Part shown: piece by piece, positions 13,954-21,557 of the stretch
Layout: each line of letters starts with the position of its first letter
Position numbering within the stretch: the first letter of the stretch is position 1
Source of the DNA: Lachnospiraceae bacterium
GTDB lineage: Bacteria; Bacillota_A; Clostridia; Lachnospirales; Lachnospiraceae
Direction: 5' to 3'
Assembly: GCA_024683935.1 (NCBI GenBank)
Contig: JAIKXV010000096.1
Span: forward strand, 1 to 45,536
Length of the DNA stretch: 45,536 nt
Made by a program: the position numbers and the translations under genes
The notes under the pieces: generated by a model
Database searches by the model: none
What the model was told of the DNA's origin: nothing
What the model saw: the letters and a program-made list of their open reading frames with translations, nothing else

Positions 13954-16472
13954 ATGAAATCCTTCTCCCTTATGATTATCATATCGTCATCATCATAGCG
14001 CTTGCCAACGACCACATCCAGGAAGTGTCCCGGAGTCTTCCGGTTGACATGCCTTATGGCCTCATCCACGATCTCCTCCACCTCGTCTATAGTGACAAAA
14101 TGGTCTGCCGTCTGCCGTTCATCGATCCTGGTATAAAGGGCAAGGATACCCATATCGTCTATCGTGTATTCCTGCTCTTTGGCATATTCCCTGCCGTGGA
14201 ACACCAGATCGTCATTGGTATAGGTGGGGATCTCTATCTTTACATCAAAGATATCGTCGAACCACTCCTTCTTGTTATTACGTTCCAGTATCTTGAAAGA
14301 GGCCTTGGTCTCTTCCAGGATAAGGATTATGGAAGTGTCCGGCTTTGTAAGTACTGACCTTATGTCCTCCAGGGAAGCATCATTCAGGTCGGCCGCATGC
14401 TCAATGACAAGGGCGCAGCCATCCAGTGCCTTTAATACATCGGGTACATTCTTCGTATTGAAGAGATCCGCCGGGATCTTTGCAACCTTACCCACGAACT
14501 CGTCAGGATGCTCGTGCATATATCCGCGTGCAAGGGCGTTGGCCAGATTGACCCTGGCACTCTGCTCATTTCCTGTTATTAAGATATTTCCCCTGTCTCC
14601 CTTAAGCTTCATGCGGTTAAGGGCATCCCTTATGATATCCGGAAGATCATGCATGGGCAGGAATTGGGCGAAGATATCCTTCTCCTCTTCATCAAAGCCA
14701 TGTACTTCCTGGGGCTCCGGAGCCACATATTCCTCTTTCTTTTTCCCGCGGGGCTTTTTCTTTACAACCGGTTCTTCCTCTTCCTCGGGTTCGGGAATAT
14801 CACTGTCTTCCGGCTCCTCTATATCCTCGTCTTCAGGAATGCTTTCTTCCGGTTCGTTGCGCTTCCTGCGGGCATTTACCCTCTCCCGGTGTTCTCTTAA
14901 TAATCCGGTAAGGTCGCTGGTGACCGTCAGGGTCTCCCTCTTCATTCCCTCTTCGGTTGTTTTTTCGGGTTCTTCCGGTTCCTCCGGCTCTTCCTCGAAG
15001 GTAACCTCCGCGGGAAGCTCCTCCGGTTCCACGCTCTCCATCCGGATGCCGTTATTAACCGGCTCTGTTTCCTCCGGTATCTCCGGGAGAGATGCTTCCT
15101 TAACGCCGGGGATCACGCCCACCAGTTCGTTTACAATATCATTGGTCTGCTCTAAGGATCTTCTCTTCGCTTCCACAAGCTTCCGGCGGTCATGCTGCTC
15201 TTTCTGCCTGCTCCAGCCGTTCAGTATATCCTCAATATTGATCTGTCCCGTTATCTGCTTTTCCGCAGTCTCCGGATCAGAAGGAACATTAAGGCTCATC
15301 TGTCCGTCATATTCCTCGGAAATAATGGGGGCAAGCTCTTTTTCCGCATCAGTCTGCCTGTGATTATCTAAATTGAGAGGCGGGCGGTTTGCAAATACAT
15401 CATCATCTGCCGCATTGATCCTAGGAGCGGGAGTTTCCTGCTTCGGAATAAAGGTTTCCGGTGCAGGCGCTTCCTGCTTCGGGCTCTCCGGCTCCTGCTC
15501 GGGGATCGCGTCATCCGCGGTTATCTCATTTATATCCGTATCCGCCTTCATCGGAACTATCGCTTTCATCGACGGAAGCGGCATTTCCTTTTCTCTTAAG
15601 GGCTCTCCGGTCTTCTCTTCCAGATCCACCATATTTTTCTTCAGTTCCGCCTGAAGATTCATGGTGCTGTATCTGTCTAAATTAACAGAGGGTTCCTTTA
15701 TTTCATCCAGACCCAGCCTGCTGTTGACCTCCTTATCGGGGATCCTGTTGGTGGGCTGATTTGAAGGCTGTATATTTGTGATCTCAATGGAAAGGGGCTC
15801 GGATTTTTCCCCGGTATCGATGCTTCCGGTAATATCCTCGGCTCCTGCCAGCACCTCCAGGCCATCCTGGTGGTCATACTTCTGCTGCTGTGCCGGAGTC
15901 AGATCCTCGTACTGCATTTTCAGCTTCATGGCCTCGGTCACGTATTTGCCGTGCCCGAACCACAGGATCAGCCTGTCGCACTCAGCGACGCACTTTTCCC
16001 GGTCTCCGTCCTCGGAATAAAGCCTGGCCAGCTCATATCCCCATCTCTCCTGATAGTCGATATTCTTTAACTGTTCCAGTATCTCTATTCGTTGCTTTAT
16101 GCCTACGTTGGTAAAATCATAGAATTTATACTGCAGTATAAAAGTAGAAGGATCCTGGGGGGCCAGTTCCATGTATTCCTTCAGGTATCCCACGGAATCA
16201 TTTAGGTCTCCCATTTTGATCGAGAGTTCGCAGAGTGCGTATATTATAGACCTGGCGTTGGGACATCTCTCATCTGCCATAAGCAGGATATCCCGCGCTT
16301 CTTCATATCTCCTGTTTACCTTGTAAATCTCGCTGATGAGGCTTAGGGTTCTGACACTCCGGACCTTTCTCCAGTCGATGCCGTCGGCGATGACCAAAGC
16401 CTCGTGAAATTCATGGTTTTGCGCAAGCGACCTTATCTGTTCCAGCCGCACATTATATTCATAGCGATCCAA
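13950..16472 (-). CDS. TPR protein with acidic linker and degenerate AAA-like domain
   Basis: 840 residues from a TTG start with GGAG eight bases upstream. Residues 1-200 form TPR-like helical repeats (EEARDILLMADERCPNA, DSVGYLKEYMELAPQDP and so on). Residues about 200-600 are a low-complexity, Pro/Glu-rich linker that is probably disordered. The C-terminal 230 residues look like an AAA-type ATPase fold: ILITGNEQSARVNLANALARGYM at the P-loop position, ALVIEHAADL at the Walker B position, IILILEET and a C-terminal helical lid. The P-loop lacks the Gly-Lys-Thr/Ser, so nucleotide use is doubtful. It has its own strong promoter and is coupled to glgB. The function is unknown; a glycogen-related scaffold is only a guess from context. 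Confidence 0.75.
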   Translation of the reverse strand: MDRYEYNVRLEQIRSLAQNHEFHEALVIADGIDWRKVRSVRTLSLISEIYKVNRRYEEARDILLMADERCPNARSIIYALCELSIKMGDLNDSVGYLKEYMELAPQDPSTFILQYKFYDFTNVGIKQRIEILEQLKNIDYQERWGYELARLYSEDGDREKCVAECDRLILWFGHGKYVTEAMKLKMQYEDLTPAQQQKYDHQDGLEVLAGAEDITGSIDTGEKSEPLSIEITNIQPSNQPTNRIPDKEVNSRLGLDEIKEPSVNLDRYSTMNLQAELKKNMVDLEEKTGEPLREKEMPLPSMKAIVPMKADTDINEITADDAIPEQEPESPKQEAPAPETFIPKQETPAPRINAADDDVFANRPPLNLDNHRQTDAEKELAPIISEEYDGQMSLNVPSDPETAEKQITGQINIEDILNGWSRQKEQHDRRKLVEAKRRSLEQTNDIVNELVGVIPGVKEASLPEIPEETEPVNNGIRMESVEPEELPAEVTFEEEPEEPEEPEKTTEEGMKRETLTVTSDLTGLLREHRERVNARRKRNEPEESIPEDEDIEEPEDSDIPEPEEEEEPVVKKKPRGKKKEEYVAPEPQEVHGFDEEEKDIFAQFLPMHDLPDIIRDALNRMKLKGDRGNILITGNEQSARVNLANALARGYMHEHPDEFVGKVAKIPADLFNTKNVPDVLKALDGCALVIEHAADLNDASLEDIRSVLTKPDTSIILILEETKASFKILERNNKKEWFDDIFDVKIEIPTYTNDDLVFHGREYAKEQEYTIDDMGILALYTRIDERQTADHFVTIDEVEEIVDEAIRHVNRKTPGHFLDVVVGKRYDDDDMIIIREKDFI

Positions 16473-16533
16473 TTTTTTACTCCAAAAATCCTATAAAACT
16501 GCTTTATTCTGCCCTATGCACATAGTCTTTAAT

Positions 16534-16562
16534 AGCATAACACAGCCATTTACAGGTGTCAA
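16534..16562 (-). promoter_or_regulatory. Strong sigma-A promoter of the TPR-glgB operon
   Basis: -35 TTGACA (16557-16562), a 17-bp spacer and an extended -10 TGT-TATGCT (TATGCT at 16534-16539) on the minus strand. The leader is about 55 nt before the TTG start. Confidence 0.85.
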
Positions 16563-16587
16563 AATCTATGTCCGTGAGTATGGATAT

Positions 16588-16627
16588 AAAAAACGCCTTC
16601 AGGTCCGGCCGGACCGGGAGACGTTTT
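16588..16627 (-). terminator. Rho-independent terminator after rsmA
   Basis: A hairpin AAAACGTC/GGCGTTTT outside and GGTCC/GGACC inside, followed on the minus strand by TTTTTTATAT. It lies within 45 bp of the rsmA stop and separates it from the TPR-glgB promoter. Confidence 0.8.
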
Positions 16628-16629
16628 GA

Positions 16630-17490
16630 TTAATGCGCAATATTACCAAGTATATCCGAAAGCTTCGCAAATTCTTCCAGGGAAAGCTGCTCCCCTCTTA
16701 TTGTAGAAGGCTTTCCCAGCGTTTCTATGGCTTTGCTTATTTCCTCCGGGGAAAACTGAAGGCCGGGATAATTTTTTAATCCGTTCAGCAGGGTTTTCCG
16801 CCTTTGGTTAAAGGAGGCCCTTATGATCTCAAATAAAAGCTCCTCATCTTCGACGCTGACGGAGGGCTCCTTCCGGACCTTCAGATGCATTACCGAAGAA
16901 GAAACCTTTGGTCTCGGGATAAAGCAGTTCGGCGGAACCTCCATAACCGCCGAAGCGTCTGTATGATACTGAACCGCGAGCGACAATGCTCCGTAGGTCT
17001 TTTTCCCGGGAAGGGACAGCATTCTTTCCGCGACTTCCTTCTGTATCATTATCGTCATGCTCTCTATCGGAGCCTTCTTTTCCAGCAGTCCCATTATTAT
17101 CGGGGTTGTGATGTAATAGGGAAGATTTGCAGCGACCTTTACGCTTTTGCAGTCATCGGGGAGGATGCTGAGGATATCGATTTTCATAATATCCCCGTTT
17201 ATAAGAGTTACGTTCTCCCTGTCCTTAAAGCTGCCCTCCAGAATGGGCATCAGCTTCTTATCTATTTCCACTGCGATGACCTGCCCGGCCTTTTCGCACA
17301 GAAAAGCAGTCAGGGCGCCGGTGCCGGGGCCTATTTCCAGAACGGTGTCCTCTTCTCCGATCCCGGCGGCGTCCACTATCCTGCGCAGGACATTTTCATC
17401 GATCAAAAAGTTCTGACCGTATTTTTTCTGGGCTTTTACGTCATATTTTTTTATTATGGCAGCTGTTCCGCCGGATTTGGTCATAGTCAT
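16630..17490 (-). CDS. rsmA: 16S rRNA dimethyladenosine transferase
   Basis: Also known as KsgA. It dimethylates the two adjacent adenines near the 3' end of 16S rRNA during small-subunit maturation, using SAM. 286 residues, normal length. Motifs are KKYGQNFLID (residues 23-31), the SAM-binding LEIGPGTGALT (51-61), the catalytic NLPYYITTPI (about 120-130) and a C-terminal helical RNA-binding part with ASFNQRRKTLLNGL. The gene begins one base after the tatD stop, with two possible ATG codons (Met1 and Met3). This tatD-rsmA order is common in Firmicutes. A terminator follows. Confidence 0.97.
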   Translation of the reverse strand: MTMTKSGGTAAIIKKYDVKAQKKYGQNFLIDENVLRRIVDAAGIGEEDTVLEIGPGTGALTAFLCEKAGQVIAVEIDKKLMPILEGSFKDRENVTLINGDIMKIDILSILPDDCKSVKVAANLPYYITTPIIMGLLEKKAPIESMTIMIQKEVAERMLSLPGKKTYGALSLAVQYHTDASAVMEVPPNCFIPRPKVSSSVMHLKVRKEPSVSVEDEELLFEIIRASFNQRRKTLLNGLKNYPGLQFSPEEISKAIETLGKPSTIRGEQLSLEEFAKLSDILGNIAH

Positions 17491-17491
17491 T

Positions 17492-18265
17492 TCAGTCGCT
17501 CAGACGGTATAGTTTAAGTGCGTTTTGATAGGTGGTCTCACAGACTTCTTCTTTTGAAATACCCTTTATATCCGCGATCGCCTCTGCCACGAGGTTCAGA
17601 TAACCGGAGTAATTCCTCTCTCCCCGGTGGGGCATGGGTGCGAGATAGGGGCAGTCTGTTTCCAGCACGATATTTTCAAGGGGCGTCTTTGCGGCCACTT
17701 CCTTCAGTGTCTTTGCGTTCTTAAAGGTGACCACTCCGCCGATCCCAATATAGAAGCCTTTCTTCACATATCTCTCCGCCATTTCGGCCGAGGCGGAAAA
17801 GCAGTGGATCACTCCCCCCATTTCCTCCGCATGACATTCCGCCAGGATATCAAAGGTGTCCTGTACGGCGTCCCGGGAATGGATGATAACCGGTTTATCA
17901 AGCTCCCGGGCAAGGGAAAGCTGTCTCCTGAACCAGAAAGCCTGGTCTTCTTTATCCGGGCCTTCCTCCCAATAGTCCAGACCGATCTCTCCTATGGCAA
18001 CGATCCTGTCATTTCCACGGGTCTTCTCCGCGATCTCGTCCATAACGCTCTCATCCAGCCCTTCTATTTCCGACGGATGTATGCCAAGAGCCCCGTACGC
18101 CATGGGGTAACGGTCGAGTATCTCAAAGGTGCCGTCCAGTGATTCCCTGTCAGCGGAAACATTCACGAAATGAACGACCCCTTCTTTCATAATGGTCTCT
18201 ATTACCTGATCCCGGTCAGGATCATATTTTTTGTCGTCGTAGTGACAGTGTGTGTCGAATATCAT
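17492..18265 (-). CDS. tatD: TatD-family metal-dependent hydrolase (DNase)
   Basis: 257 residues with the amidohydrolase-type metal site. Visible are the N-terminal THCHYDD with His6 and His8, GEIGLDYWEE, the PVIIHSRDA and GVIHCFSAS histidine motifs and the LETDCPYLAP aspartate motif. TatD/YcfH proteins are 3'-5' exonucleases or related phosphodiesterases. It leads the tatD-rsmA unit. A divergent ECF transporter gene starts about 70 bp away, and the AT-rich gap (with a TATAAAT element on the minus strand) must hold both promoters, which I could not place with certainty. Confidence 0.94.
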   Translation of the reverse strand: MIFDTHCHYDDKKYDPDRDQVIETIMKEGVVHFVNVSADRESLDGTFEILDRYPMAYGALGIHPSEIEGLDESVMDEIAEKTRGNDRIVAIGEIGLDYWEEGPDKEDQAFWFRRQLSLARELDKPVIIHSRDAVQDTFDILAECHAEEMGGVIHCFSASAEMAERYVKKGFYIGIGGVVTFKNAKTLKEVAAKTPLENIVLETDCPYLAPMPHRGERNYSGYLNLVAEAIADIKGISKEEVCETTYQNALKLYRLSD

Positions 18266-18334
18266 TTTCTTTTATCGTCAGTGATAATTATTTATATATT
18301 TACACCATCCGTGATTTGTGATAGATTTTCAGCC

Positions 18335-18841
18335 ATGGAAAAAATAAATACAAAAAGAATAACTGTAACAGCACTGTTTTTAGCGATGAACATCGCCATG
18401 AGCTCCTTCGGGATCCCGGTTCCGGGCGGTCATCTGTATCTCTGTGATGCCGTGATCTGCCTCGCAGCCCTGCTCTTAAATCCCTTTGAGGCTTTTGTGG
18501 TCGGAGGCATAGGATCCTTCCTCGGGGACATGATCTTTTATCCGCTGCCGATGTTCGTTTCCCTTGTAACCCACGGACTTCAGGCCGTTGTGATCTCACT
18601 CTTTGCCCACCGACTCATGCCGGAGCATAAAAAGGCGGGGGCTTATATAGGCGTGATCGTCGGCGGCATCATCATGGTGACAGGATATACCCTGGGAAAG
18701 ATCTTTGTTTACAGCACCTTTGAATACGCCATGATAAAGCTTCCCTACGAAATAGCCCAGGCGGCTCTCGGCGGTATCCTCGGACTGGTGCTCTGCTACC
18801 GTTTCGGTATCCAGAAGCTCTTCAACAAGTACTTTTCCTGA
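18335..18841 (+). CDS. ECF transporter S component (substrate-binding membrane subunit)
   Basis: 168 residues from the ATG at 18335. There is no clear ribosome-binding site, and an in-frame GTG eight codons upstream is possible. About five to six hydrophobic helices are visible. The LYLCDAVICLAALLLNPFEAFVVGGIGSFLGDM segment is typical of energy-coupling-factor S components of the HmpT/DUF1393-like group. Such proteins bind a vitamin or precursor and pair with shared EcfA/A'/T modules encoded elsewhere. No riboswitch is seen in the 70-bp leader, so the substrate cannot be named; a thiamine precursor is one possibility. It is transcribed divergently from tatD, and its stop is one base from the stop of the converging UDP-sugar pyrophosphorylase gene. 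Confidence 0.8.
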   Translation: MEKINTKRITVTALFLAMNIAMSSFGIPVPGGHLYLCDAVICLAALLLNPFEAFVVGGIGSFLGDMIFYPLPMFVSLVTHGLQAVVISLFAHRLMPEHKKAGAYIGVIVGGIIMVTGYTLGKIFVYSTFEYAMIKLPYEIAQAALGGILGLVLCYRFGIQKLFNKYFS

Positions 18842-18842
18842 G

Positions 18843-20069
18843 TTACAGCTCTATGCCGTCCTTCAGTGCCAGTTCACGCGCACTTTCTACTGAGTCTATT
18901 CCGGTGGCGTTCTTTATGGGAGCGAACTCGTGCTCTCTTATAACCTCATAAGGCAGACAGGTATCCAGCTGGTGTATCATATCGAGCACCAGCTGTTCAA
19001 ATTTATAGCCGTTGGGTTTCTCGGGTTTCACGGTGTTTCCGTTATCGTCCATATAGCTTATCTTCTTTTCCACTACATGGAGAGGCATGCGGTCTTCGCT
19101 TACCTTATTTAGCTCGGGTACATGGAAAAGATAATTCAGGATAACACCGAAGTTATAGGCGGGCTCTCCCTTATCATCCTTCGCATCCATCATTTCCTGA
19201 GACAGATCATAATACTCTACGATGGAAGGTCTTCCGTCCTCCAGACACATAACGCCGATCTTTTCATCGGAAGCGGCCTTTTTCACGACCTTTGCGCCGA
19301 CAGAGGAGTTGCTGAGGACAGTTGCTCCTACAAAGCAGGGATCGCAGATACGCTGCAGGATATTATCGACCGCAAAAAGATCGATCCATTCTATCCCTTC
19401 CTTTACCAGCTCTTTATCCAGTCCGACCCGGGCCATGGAGGAGTACCATCCGCCGTTGCCGTTAGGTGAGGTGAAGAGCTTTCCCTTGTCCTCCATATAG
19501 AGCTTTCCGTTATAATCGCAGGCGGGAGCCATGCTCTGCTTGAAGAAGGTTACCCGGTCTTCCCTGTAGCCGAAGAAGTTCTTTTCCTTAAGGAAGTTCA
19601 CTGTAGCCTCATGATTTACCTCGCTGGTCATTATGTAGAGATGGATCCAGGTGTCGGTCTCATGAACCACATCCAAAAGATTCTCTATTATACGCTGGAA
19701 GATATAGACCGGCTTGTTGATGCCGATATCATACATTCCCTTGGGATTGTCGGAACCAAGCCTGGTTCCCATGCCGCCGGCCAAAAGAAGCGCCGCTGTC
19801 TTTCCCTCTTTTATTGCCTTGCAGCCCGCATCATGGAATTCCTTTTCGCGGGACAGTATCTCGGAACGCTGCATAACGGGAAGGGGTGAGAAAACGCCCC
19901 GTTCCAGACCCTTTTCCACATCTCCTATATGGGAGAGCACGCTGAAATCAGTCTCGTCGATCTGATTTAAGAGCTTCTCCTGCCGGTCTGCATCTAACTC
20001 ATCGAAGTATTTGAGAACGTGTTCCTGGCCTATGGGTTTTAATTTTTCCAGTGCTGCTTCTTTTGTCAT
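18843..20069 (-). CDS. UDPGP-family UDP-sugar pyrophosphorylase
   Basis: 408 residues of the eukaryotic-like UDPGP family (UDP-GlcNAc/UDP-hexose pyrophosphorylases). It would make a UDP-sugar and pyrophosphate from UTP and a sugar-1-phosphate. The nucleotide-binding signature LLLAGGMGTRLGSDNPKG is at residues 94-111, with further family motifs such as YIMTSEVNHEATVNF, FFKQSMAPA, SPNGNGGWY and VDNILQRICDPCFVG. It is not a GalU-type enzyme. Substrate preference (GlcNAc-1-P, GalNAc-1-P or Glc-1-P) cannot be read by eye. The ATG follows GGAGGAAG. The leader carries a tandem 17-bp repeat right after the promoter. Confidence 0.88.
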   Translation of the reverse strand: MTKEAALEKLKPIGQEHVLKYFDELDADRQEKLLNQIDETDFSVLSHIGDVEKGLERGVFSPLPVMQRSEILSREKEFHDAGCKAIKEGKTAALLLAGGMGTRLGSDNPKGMYDIGINKPVYIFQRIIENLLDVVHETDTWIHLYIMTSEVNHEATVNFLKEKNFFGYREDRVTFFKQSMAPACDYNGKLYMEDKGKLFTSPNGNGGWYSSMARVGLDKELVKEGIEWIDLFAVDNILQRICDPCFVGATVLSNSSVGAKVVKKAASDEKIGVMCLEDGRPSIVEYYDLSQEMMDAKDDKGEPAYNFGVILNYLFHVPELNKVSEDRMPLHVVEKKISYMDDNGNTVKPEKPNGYKFEQLVLDMIHQLDTCLPYEVIREHEFAPIKNATGIDSVESARELALKDGIEL

Positions 20070-20089
20070 TTACCTTCCTCCGAATTTTA

Positions 20090-20129
20090 TTCTGATAGTA
20101 AAATAATTTTTGTTCTGATAGTGAAATAA
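20090..20129 (-). repeat. Tandem 17-bp direct repeat in the UDP-sugar pyrophosphorylase leader
   Basis: TTCTGATAGTAAAATAA at 20090-20106 and TTCTGATAGTGAAATAA at 20113-20129 (plus-strand reading), differing at one base with a 23-bp period. Both copies lie just downstream of the predicted transcription start, as expected of an operator or an RNA-level element. Confidence 0.7.
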
Positions 20130-20137
20130 ACGAATAT

Positions 20138-20166
20138 ATTATATATTTTCCCAACTTTCTAATCAA
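20138..20166 (-). promoter_or_regulatory. Promoter of the UDP-sugar pyrophosphorylase gene
   Basis: -35 TTGATT (20161-20166), a 17-bp spacer and a perfect -10 TATAAT (20138-20143) on the minus strand. The predicted start is near 20131. Confidence 0.7.
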
Positions 20167-20173
20167 TGCCGTT

Positions 20174-20212
20174 GTAAAAAATAAAGGCCGCCCCGGAACA
20201 GGACGGCCTTTT
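20174..20212 (-). terminator. Terminator of the SPFH gene
   Basis: An 11-bp stem AAAGGCCGTCC/GGGCGGCCTTT (one G-U pair) followed on the minus strand by ATTTTTT. The plus-strand side also carries several T residues, so it may work both ways. Confidence 0.88.
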
Positions 20213-20228
20213 GTAAGCTTTGTTTTTA

Positions 20229-21488
20229 TCAGGGCTTCGGGTGTCCGCAGTTGGTGCAGAACTTGCCCTCGTTCTTTGTACCGCAGTCAGGGCAGAACCA
20301 CTGTGCTCCGGCAGCCGGAGCAGCGGGAGCAGCCGCACCGCAGTTGGTGCAGAACTTACCTGTGTTCTGGGTATTGCATGCAGGGCATGTCCATCCGCCT
20401 GCCGCGGGAGCAGCTCCGCCGGCAACAGCTGCAGCACCTGCAACGGGAGCAGCAGCCTGGGCATTCTGAGCACCTGCCATCTGGAAGAGCTGGCCTGCGT
20501 TCATGCCGCCTGCATTACTTGCCATATTCATACCTGCAAAGCCGAACATAGCACCGCCTGCGCCCTCGTTCTTTGCAGCATCCTGCATAGCCTGAGCCTG
20601 AGCGCCCACGAGGGTAGCTGCTGCCATGCCAGGATTCCTGTTGATGGCATTCCTCTGAGCTTCCTTGATCATCTTCTCGTCTTCTTCATCGGCCTTGATG
20701 GATGAAACACCGAAGGAAGCGATGGTGATACCTCTGTGCTCAGACCACTTCTTTGAAAGGATCTCATTCAGAGCATCCGCTATTTCATTTGTATGTCCGG
20801 GAACCTCGCTGTAACGCACGCCTTTTGCGGAGATCTGTGCGAAAGCAGGCTGCAGGGCTGTGAGAAGCTCGGACTTCAGCTGTGAATCGATCTCTTCTCT
20901 CTCGTATGTATCTGTTACATTGCCGCATACATTGGTGTAGAAGAGCACCGGATCCGTGATCCTGTATGAGTACTCTCCAAAGCACTTTACGGAAATATCG
21001 ATGTCCAGACCGATATTATTATCAACTACACGGAAGGGCACGGGATTGGCTGTGCCGTATTTATTTCCGATGATCTCCTTTATATTTACGAAATAAATCC
21101 TCTGATCCTTGGGAGCGTCTCCGCCGAAGGTAAAACGCTTTCCTACATTCTTAAAGGAATCCAGGATGCCCTTTCCGAGACTGCCGCCGAAGATGGACGG
21201 CTCAGTTGAAGAATCATAGGTGAATTCTCCGGGTTCCGCGCAAACCTCGGCAACCTTACCCTGATCAACGATGATCATGCACTGACCTTCGTTTACAGCG
21301 ATAACGGAACCGTTGGTTATGATGTTGTCTTCGCCCTTTGTATTGGAAGACTGTCTCTTCTCACTGGTCCTTTTCTGACCCTTGACCACTAAAACGGTCT
21401 CATCAATGGAATCACAGTAAAAATACTCTTTCCACTGGTCGGCAAGAACGCTGCCTGCCGCATTACCTAATGCTTGGATTAATCCCAT
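20229..21488 (-). CDS. SPFH-domain protein with two C-terminal zinc ribbons (YdjI-like)
   Basis: 419 residues. The first 270 residues form the SPFH/virion-core-like fold found in Bacillus YdjI: GKVAEVCAEPGEFTYDSSTEPSI, then KRFTFGGDAPKDQRIYFVNIKEI and ALNEILSKKWSEHRGI. An Ala/Gly-rich linker (about 280-365) follows, then two almost identical four-Cys zinc ribbons, CPACNTQNTGKFCTNCG and CPDCGTKNEGKFCTNCG. Relatives act at the membrane in envelope-stress responses with PspA-like proteins; none is in this window. The ATG has GAGGAGG. The gene follows a hairpin after folC and ends at its own terminator. Confidence 0.9.
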   Translation of the reverse strand: MGLIQALGNAAGSVLADQWKEYFYCDSIDETVLVVKGQKRTSEKRQSSNTKGEDNIITNGSVIAVNEGQCMIIVDQGKVAEVCAEPGEFTYDSSTEPSIFGGSLGKGILDSFKNVGKRFTFGGDAPKDQRIYFVNIKEIIGNKYGTANPVPFRVVDNNIGLDIDISVKCFGEYSYRITDPVLFYTNVCGNVTDTYEREEIDSQLKSELLTALQPAFAQISAKGVRYSEVPGHTNEIADALNEILSKKWSEHRGITIASFGVSSIKADEEDEKMIKEAQRNAINRNPGMAAATLVGAQAQAMQDAAKNEGAGGAMFGFAGMNMASNAGGMNAGQLFQMAGAQNAQAAAPVAGAAAVAGGAAPAAGGWTCPACNTQNTGKFCTNCGAAAPAAPAAGAQWFCPDCGTKNEGKFCTNCGHPKP

Positions 21489-21514
21489 AGTACCTCCTCA
21501 TTATTAAAAATCAT

Positions 21515-21540
21515 TGTCATCCGGATTTTGTCCGATGACA
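21515..21540 (-). terminator. Hairpin between folC and the SPFH gene
   Basis: TGTCATC-GGA paired with TCC-GATGACA (one bulged base), loop about five bases, followed on the minus strand by ATGATTTTTAAT. It is a probable folC terminator, or a leader hairpin if the SPFH gene is transcribed from a TGA-TATACT element at the folC stop (21552-21557). Confidence 0.6.
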
Positions 21541-21557
21541 TTTTCCTTACAAGTATA

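Noticed and set aside
14224..15363. Long plus-strand open frame opposite the TPR protein
   Set aside because: It is a Ser-rich mirror of the acidic, Glu-rich linker on the minus strand; no ribosome-binding site or motifs.
19725..19740. GCCGATAT on the plus strand inside the UDP-sugar pyrophosphorylase gene
   Set aside because: No -35 partner and no downstream plus-strand gene.
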